Source: DATLFA01 sp039934635
Lineage (GTDB): Bacteria > Actinomycetota > Acidimicrobiia > Acidimicrobiales > WLNW01
NCBI GenBank assembly: GCA_039934635.1
Contig: JBDTLT010000216.1
Span: 1 to 9,347 of the forward strand
Direction of reading: 5' to 3'
DNA length: 9,347 nucleotides
The stretch's first letter is position 1, and each line of letters opens with the position of its first letter. The notes under the pieces are model-generated. The model ran no database searches and was not told where the DNA came from. It saw only the letters and a program-made list of their open reading frames with translations. The translations under genes were made by a program, and so were the position numbers. Of this stretch, positions 5,953 through 9,347 are shown piece after piece.

Positions 5953-7314
5953 TCAGTCGATCGCCGACCAGTTGCGCTGGGGATACAGGGCCACTGCGGG
6001 GGCGTAGAGCCACTCGTCGCGGTAGGCCCGGCGGGTCAGGTAACGCAACACCGCGGCATCGTCGAGGGTGCCCTTGCGGATCGCCGTGTCGAGCTTGCGC
6101 AGCCCATCGGCCGCTGATTTCGGCTTGCGGCCGAGCAACGTCGCCAGCTCGTCGCGCTCGATCTCGGCCAGCGTCGCCGCGTAACGGCGGCGGCGATCCA
6201 TGCAGTCGATCAGGACATTGACATCGTTGGCCCGCGACTGCGCGAACGCGCCGGTGACGTTGGGCGTGACATCGTTGGCGAGCGCGTAGCGCGCGGCCTC
6301 GGCAAGCGGGTCGGCCGCGCCGTCGTCTTCGGGCATCTCGGGCTTGTCGATCGGGATGCCCATCGCTTCGGACAGCGCTTCGCACGTGGCCCGGTCGCCG
6401 ATGTAGCGATACGCGAGGAACCAGGCGACCGGCTCGCGCGGATGAGCCATCACCGTGACCGCGTGGATGGGGATCATGCCGCGCACGTTCTGCTGCACGC
6501 GGTAGTACATCGTCGCGACGCGGTCGTAGGGAATGCCGCTCGACTTTTCGTAGAGCTCGAACAGACCCGTGAGCCCGCCCGAGGGGTTCCAGAATTCGCG
6601 CACGCAGATGTTGCCGAGGTCCTCCATCGGGTCCCCGTAATGGCCCCATTCGAAATCGATCACGGCCGACACCCGATCGGCATCGAACATGAAATTGACG
6701 GGGCCGGTGTCGCCTTGGACCAGCGATACCCGGGCCATGGTCTTGGGCGCGTACGTGCGGAGCCACTGCACACCGAATGTGATCAGCGGGTCGTGGTACA
6801 TCTTGAGGAAGTCTTTCCACTGGCGCAGGATGAGATCGACCTCACCGAGTGCCGCTTCGGCCGGTGTCGTCGGCTTGTAGGCCATGGAGCGATCCAACCC
6901 CAACGCGTCGAGATCGAGCGTGTGCATCTCGCCCACGATCTGCATGAAATGCTCCATCACCGCGCGCTGCTGGCGCTCGTAGGTGATGCGATCGAGGTCG
7001 CTGCGGCCCCGCACCCGTTCGAACAATGTGCACCCGAGCTTCTCGCTGCGCCCGTAGACGGCCGGTACCGGCACGCTGGTCTTACCCAGCGCCTCGATGA
7101 TCTTCGTCTCCTTCGCCAACGACCACGGATTGCGCGGTTGGCGCTCGCGTTCGAGGCGCAGGAACCCTTCCACCACGGAGCCGTCTGTGGCCGTGACGTC
7201 GACGACCCACGCCTCGCGACGCGCGACATGACGCTCGAGCCGTGTGATCTCCCCCTTGCCCGTCTTGGCCACCCAGTCGGTGATGCCTTCAGGCAGATCG
7301 TGCTTGAACTCCAT
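5953..7314 (-). CDS. Phosphotransferase family protein (APH/choline-kinase fold, ACAD10-type) with extra C-terminal domain
   Basis: 453 aa. The N-lobe (about residues 20-100) includes FLRLERE (51-57) and the hinge LFERVRG (97-103). The catalytic loop is VQGDTGPVNFMFD (199-211): D202 is the expected catalytic base and N207 the metal ligand, while the histidine usual in the HGDxxxxN motif is a glutamine (Q200). The metal-binding AVIDFEWGHYGDPMEDLG follows (217-234; D220). Relatives phosphorylate hydroxyl groups of small molecules: aminoglycosides, choline, or, in the ACAD10/LvaA group, hydroxyacyl-CoAs. True drug resistance is unlikely. Residues ~333-440 form a second helical domain resembling DUF6285, which I recall as often encoded beside such kinases. 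The start is set at 7314 rather than the in-frame ATG 7353 because a GGGGGA ribosome binding site precedes 7314 and the longer form would translate the tandem repeat. Confidence 0.88.
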   Translation of the reverse strand: MEFKHDLPEGITDWVAKTGKGEITRLERHVARREAWVVDVTATDGSVVEGFLRLERERQPRNPWSLAKETKIIEALGKTSVPVPAVYGRSEKLGCTLFERVRGRSDLDRITYERQQRAVMEHFMQIVGEMHTLDLDALGLDRSMAYKPTTPAEAALGEVDLILRQWKDFLKMYHDPLITFGVQWLRTYAPKTMARVSLVQGDTGPVNFMFDADRVSAVIDFEWGHYGDPMEDLGNICVREFWNPSGGLTGLFELYEKSSGIPYDRVATMYYRVQQNVRGMIPIHAVTVMAHPREPVAWFLAYRYIGDRATCEALSEAMGIPIDKPEMPEDDGAADPLAEAARYALANDVTPNVTGAFAQSRANDVNVLIDCMDRRRRYAATLAEIERDELATLLGRKPKSAADGLRKLDTAIRKGTLDDAAVLRYLTRRAYRDEWLYAPAVALYPQRNWSAID

Positions 7315-7322
7315 TGGCTGTT

Positions 7323-7328
7323 TCCCCC
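7323..7328 (-). promoter_or_regulatory. Ribosome binding site deciding the phosphotransferase start
   Basis: GGGGGA on the minus strand, 8 nt before the ATG at 7314. It overlaps the end of the first repeat unit by three bases and favours 7314 over the upstream in-frame ATG at 7353. Confidence 0.5.
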
Positions 7329-7382
7329 GCTCTGAAGGGCCGCTCGGGCCCATTTCCCGCTCTGAAGGGCCGCTCGGGCCCA
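7326..7382 (-). repeat. Tandem 27-bp direct repeat with GC-rich hairpins
   Basis: Two identical 27-bp copies, 7326-7352 and 7356-7382 (period 30 bp), fill most of the gap between the purE stop (7393) and the phosphotransferase start (7314). Each copy holds a perfect 5-bp stem, GGGCC/GGCCC, around a 5-nt loop (7337-7351 and 7367-7381). On the minus strand the block has four GAGCGG hexamers (plus-strand positions 7327-7332, 7340-7345, 7357-7362, 7370-7375), spaced 13, 17 and 13 bp. No T-run follows, so this is not a classic intrinsic terminator. It could be a REP-like element, an mRNA processing or stability element, or a protein-binding array. Confidence 0.85.
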
Positions 7383-7392
7383 GTCCCCCGGT

Positions 7393-7884
7393 CTAGGACG
7401 CGCCCAGCTGATCCGTCTGCGCCCGCGCGGTCGCCGCGAGCTCATCTGCATACGCGCGCAACTCGGCGCGCAACCGTTGGTCGGCGATGCCCAACATGCG
7501 CAGCGCGAGCAGGCCGGCATTGCGGGCATTGTCGATGGCCACGGTCGCCACCGGCACGCCGGTCGGCATCTGCACGATCGACAGCAACGAATCGGCCCCC
7601 TGCAGTTTGGTGATGCCGATCGGGACACCGATCACGGGCAGCACGGTCGCGGCGGCCAGCATGCCGGGCAGATGCGCGGCGCCCCCGGCCCCGGCGATGA
7701 GCACCGAGAGACCGCGCGACTCGGCCGTCGCCGCGTAGTCGAGCATGTCGTGCGGTGTGCGGTGCGCCGACAGGACCCGCACCTCGTGGGCAACGGAGAA
7801 GCGGTCGAGCATCTCGACCGCGCCTTTCATGACGGGATAGTCCGACGAACTGCCCATCAACACGGCGACCAAAGGGGCACTCAT
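7393..7884 (-). CDS. purE: N5-carboxyaminoimidazole ribonucleotide mutase (class I PurE)
   Basis: 163 aa, the standard length. It converts N5-CAIR, made by PurK, to CAIR in de novo purine synthesis, in the cytosol. Visible motifs: the phosphate-binding loop MGSSSDYPVMKGA (10-22), SAHRTP (39-44) with the catalytic histidine H41, IAGAGGAAHLPGM (63-75), and the IGVPI...QGADSLLSIVQMPTGVPVAT stretch (85-114). The presence of purK next door indicates the class I mutase (bacterial two-step) rather than the class II carboxylase. A good ribosome binding site precedes ATG 7884, and the start is 18 bp after the purK stop, so the genes form one transcription unit. Confidence 0.97.
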   Translation of the reverse strand: MSAPLVAVLMGSSSDYPVMKGAVEMLDRFSVAHEVRVLSAHRTPHDMLDYAATAESRGLSVLIAGAGGAAHLPGMLAAATVLPVIGVPIGITKLQGADSLLSIVQMPTGVPVATVAIDNARNAGLLALRMLGIADQRLRAELRAYADELAATARAQTDQLGAS

Positions 7885-7890
7885 CTACTC

Positions 7891-7896
7891 ATCCTC
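7891..7896 (-). promoter_or_regulatory. Shine-Dalgarno sequence of purE
   Basis: GAGGAT on the minus strand, 6 nt before ATG 7884, in the 18-bp purK-purE gap. It is the clearest ribosome binding site in the window. Confidence 0.7.
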
Positions 7897-7902
7897 GCCG
7901 CG

Positions 7903-9051
7903 TCAGGCATCCATCGCTAGTCCACCGAGCGCCCGCACCGCCGCATGGGCCCGCCCGCGCGCCACATCGACGTCGCCCCCGAGCACCGTCACATGCCCGA
8001 GCTTGCGGCCGGGGCGCCACGACTTGCCGTAGAGATGGATGTGTACATCGTCGATGAGTAGCGCATCGGCGACCCGATCGGTCGGGTCGCCGTCGTCCGA
8101 GCCCACGACGTTGACCATCACCGCGTACGGAGCGAGCAACTGCGACGAACCGAGCGGCCAATCGAGCACGGCGCGCAGCTGATTTTCGAATTGAGAAGTG
8201 CGGCAACCCTCGATCGAATAGTGGCCGCTGTTGTGCACCCGCGGCGCGAGTTCGTTCACGACGAGTTGTCCGTCGACGACGAAGAGCTCGATGGCAAGAA
8301 AGCCCGCGAGATCGATGGCGTGTGCGAGGTCGCGGGCGAGCTGATCGGCGGCGGCCGCGAGTTGCGGCGTGATCGGTGCCGGCGCGATCACCTCGCGACA
8401 CATGCCGTCACGCTGCACCGTCTCGACAATCGGATAGACCACGATGTCGCCGCTCGGCCGGCGCGCCACTTGCACGGCGATCTCGCGCTCGAGAGCGAGG
8501 CGTGGTTCGACGACCAGCTCGCGGCCATCGATGGGGATCGCCGCGAGACCATCGGCGTCGTCGACCATCCACACGCCACGGCCGTCGTAGCCACCGCTCG
8601 CCAACTTCACAACCACCGGCCACCCATGGCGCTGCGCGAACGCGACGACTCCCTCGGCGGTGGTGGTCGTGGCGAAGTCGGGCACCGGGAAACCGAGCTC
8701 GCCCAACGTCTGGCGCTGCGTCGCCTTGTTCGACAGCGCCATGACTGCCGAAGACGGTCGCACCACGAGGCCAGCCGCTTCCATCGCGCGCACCCGGTCG
8801 AGGGCCAAGAGCTCGTGTTCGAAGGTGACCACGTCGACGAGGCCGAGCCACGCCGCCGGATCGCCACCATCGAGCCCGTGATGCGCCAGCAATGACGAAG
8901 TCGACTCGTCGGCGTCGTCGGTGAACACGTCGAGCGACACGGACAACGCGATGGCAGCTTGCGCCAGCATCCGCGCCAGCTGGCCCCCACCGACGATGCC
9001 GACGCGCGCGCTCGCGTGGCTCGACCCTTGTGGGCGCGTCGCAGGCTTCAC
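7903..9051 (-). CDS. purK: N5-carboxyaminoimidazole ribonucleotide synthase (ATP-grasp)
   Basis: 382 aa. ATP- and bicarbonate-dependent carboxylation of aminoimidazole ribonucleotide to N5-CAIR, the substrate of PurE. The N-terminal domain begins with VGIVGGGQLARMLAQAA (about residues 17-33). The ATP-grasp region has SNKATQRQTLGELGFPVP and VVVKLASGGYDGRGV. The diagnostic PurK signature is NELAPRVHNSGHYSIEG followed by TSQFENQLRA. The C-terminal domain carries HLYGKSWRPGRKLGHVT. The start is taken as GTG 9051 because the family N-terminus begins there; the longer frame to 9156 would run into the preceding tag gene and adds unrelated Arg/His-rich sequence. No clear ribosome binding site precedes the GTG. 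The gene is 56 bp after tag and 18 bp before purE. Confidence 0.96.
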   Translation of the reverse strand: MKPATRPQGSSHASARVGIVGGGQLARMLAQAAIALSVSLDVFTDDADESTSSLLAHHGLDGGDPAAWLGLVDVVTFEHELLALDRVRAMEAAGLVVRPSSAVMALSNKATQRQTLGELGFPVPDFATTTTAEGVVAFAQRHGWPVVVKLASGGYDGRGVWMVDDADGLAAIPIDGRELVVEPRLALEREIAVQVARRPSGDIVVYPIVETVQRDGMCREVIAPAPITPQLAAAADQLARDLAHAIDLAGFLAIELFVVDGQLVVNELAPRVHNSGHYSIEGCRTSQFENQLRAVLDWPLGSSQLLAPYAVMVNVVGSDDGDPTDRVADALLIDDVHIHLYGKSWRPGRKLGHVTVLGGDVDVARGRAHAAVRALGGLAMDA

Positions 9052-9107
9052 GGTCGCCGAGTCTCGCGTATCACGGAGACCGAGGCGCCCCCGTTCGTGT
9101 GGGATGG

Positions 9108-9347
9108 CTAGGGCAAGGTGAGGGTGGTGCGTTCGGCGGCGCAGATGGCGCGCCATTCGCAGCCGGGAGCGTGGTCGTTGACGAGTCCCATTGCTTGCAT
9201 GAAGGCGTAGACGGTCGTCGGGCCGACGAAGCGCCAGCCGCGGCGCTTGAGGTCCTTCGACAGGCGCACCGAATCGGGCGTCTGCGCCGGCAGAGGTATC
9301 GGGGTAAGGGCTGAGTCGCGCCCGGCGGGCTCGAACGTCCAGATGTA
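9108..9347 (-). CDS. tag: DNA-3-methyladenine glycosylase I, C-terminal part
   Basis: Partial: the frame is open at the right edge, and only the last 79 residues plus TAG (9110-9108) are present. The sequence begins YIWTFEP and contains LSKDLKRRGWRFVGPT (residues 29-44), then TVYAFMQAMGLVNDH (45-59) and H59-x3-C63. This closely follows the C-terminus of Tag, in which the HxxxC pair supplies two of the four zinc ligands (His175 and Cys179 in E. coli, with Cys4 and His17 at the N-terminus, here outside the window). Tag removes 3-methyladenine from alkylated DNA, starting base-excision repair. It precedes purK on the same strand by 56 bp, but no functional link is implied. Confidence 0.93.
   Translation of the reverse strand, partial: YIWTFEPAGRDSALTPIPLPAQTPDSVRLSKDLKRRGWRFVGPTTVYAFMQAMGLVNDHAPGCEWRAICAAERTTLTLP

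Noticed and set aside
5894..6820. N-terminal extension of the VOC protein to 440 residues
   Set aside because: The extra part is an Arg/His-rich out-of-frame reading of the phosphotransferase gene; VOC similarity begins at 5893, with a promoter directly upstream.
5953..7314. Aminoglycoside resistance gene
   Set aside because: It has the kinase fold but the length, extra C-terminal domain and the ACAD10-type GDPxEDL context fit a metabolic phosphotransferase; there is no resistance-gene or mobile context.
6442..7335. Long plus-strand open frame (297 codons) opposite the phosphotransferase
   Set aside because: It is the antisense shadow of a gene with clear motifs; the product is His/Arg-rich, low in recognisable structure and matches no family. 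High GC content makes such frames common.
7315..7353. Alternative start of the phosphotransferase at ATG 7353
   Set aside because: It would translate one copy of the tandem repeat (GPSGPSERGK) ahead of the conserved N-terminus, and lacks the ribosome binding site that precedes 7314.
8191..8895. Plus-strand frame of 234 codons opposite purK
   Set aside because: Antisense shadow of purK, which has full family signatures.
9061..9080. Inverted repeat GTCTC/GAGAC upstream of purK, considered as a riboswitch or operator
   Set aside because: Only a 5-bp stem with a 10-nt loop; no purine-riboswitch core or recognised operator is visible in the 56-bp gap.
1..9347. tRNA, rRNA, CRISPR, insertion sequence, phage or defence genes
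   Set aside because: None seen on either strand; the window is filled with ordinary metabolic and housekeeping genes and gaps under 100 bp.

Overview
This is a gene-dense, GC-rich chromosomal window with no mobile elements, RNA genes or CRISPR arrays. The high GC content, the actinobacterial-looking protein sequences (mycobacterial-style CaiB/BaiF proteins, 'YxAPxxDMxFxL' acyl-CoA dehydrogenase, purK-purE pair) and signs of leaderless transcription point to an actinobacterium. An acidimicrobial (Ilumatobacter-like) lineage is my best guess, but I cannot prove it from sequence alone.

Layout. Plus strand, 3-5001: the 3' end of a PBP4-type D-Ala-D-Ala carboxypeptidase/endopeptidase (cut by the left edge), then a double-domain CaiB/BaiF CoA-transferase (803 aa), then, 28 bp on, a 595-aa acyl-CoA dehydrogenase. 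The last two look like an acyl-CoA catabolism pair. Minus strand, reading from the right edge: the 3' end of tag (3-methyladenine DNA glycosylase I, cut by the right edge), purK, purE (18 bp apart, the two-step N5-CAIR route of purine synthesis), a 57-bp block built around a tandem 27-bp hairpin repeat, a phosphotransferase of the aminoglycoside/choline-kinase fold with an extra C-terminal domain, a small VOC (glyoxalase-fold) protein with its own good promoter, and a J-domain protein with a poly-aspartate stretch and a C-terminal membrane anchor. The two blocks converge at 5001/5005 with only 3 bp between stop codons. The largest intergenic gap is under 100 bp.

How the genes work together. 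purE and purK are housekeeping. The CoA-transferase and acyl-CoA dehydrogenase probably activate and oxidise an unidentified acyl substrate. The phosphotransferase belongs to the group found beside or fused to acyl-CoA dehydrogenases (ACAD10/11, LvaA), so it may act on a hydroxyacyl-CoA in the same metabolism, although it lies on the opposite strand. Nothing here is clearly a new defence or mobile system. The points most worth a second look are the hairpin repeat, the phosphotransferase's altered catalytic-loop motif and C-terminal domain, the shared start-site spacing suggesting leaderless transcripts, and the membrane-anchored acidic J-protein.
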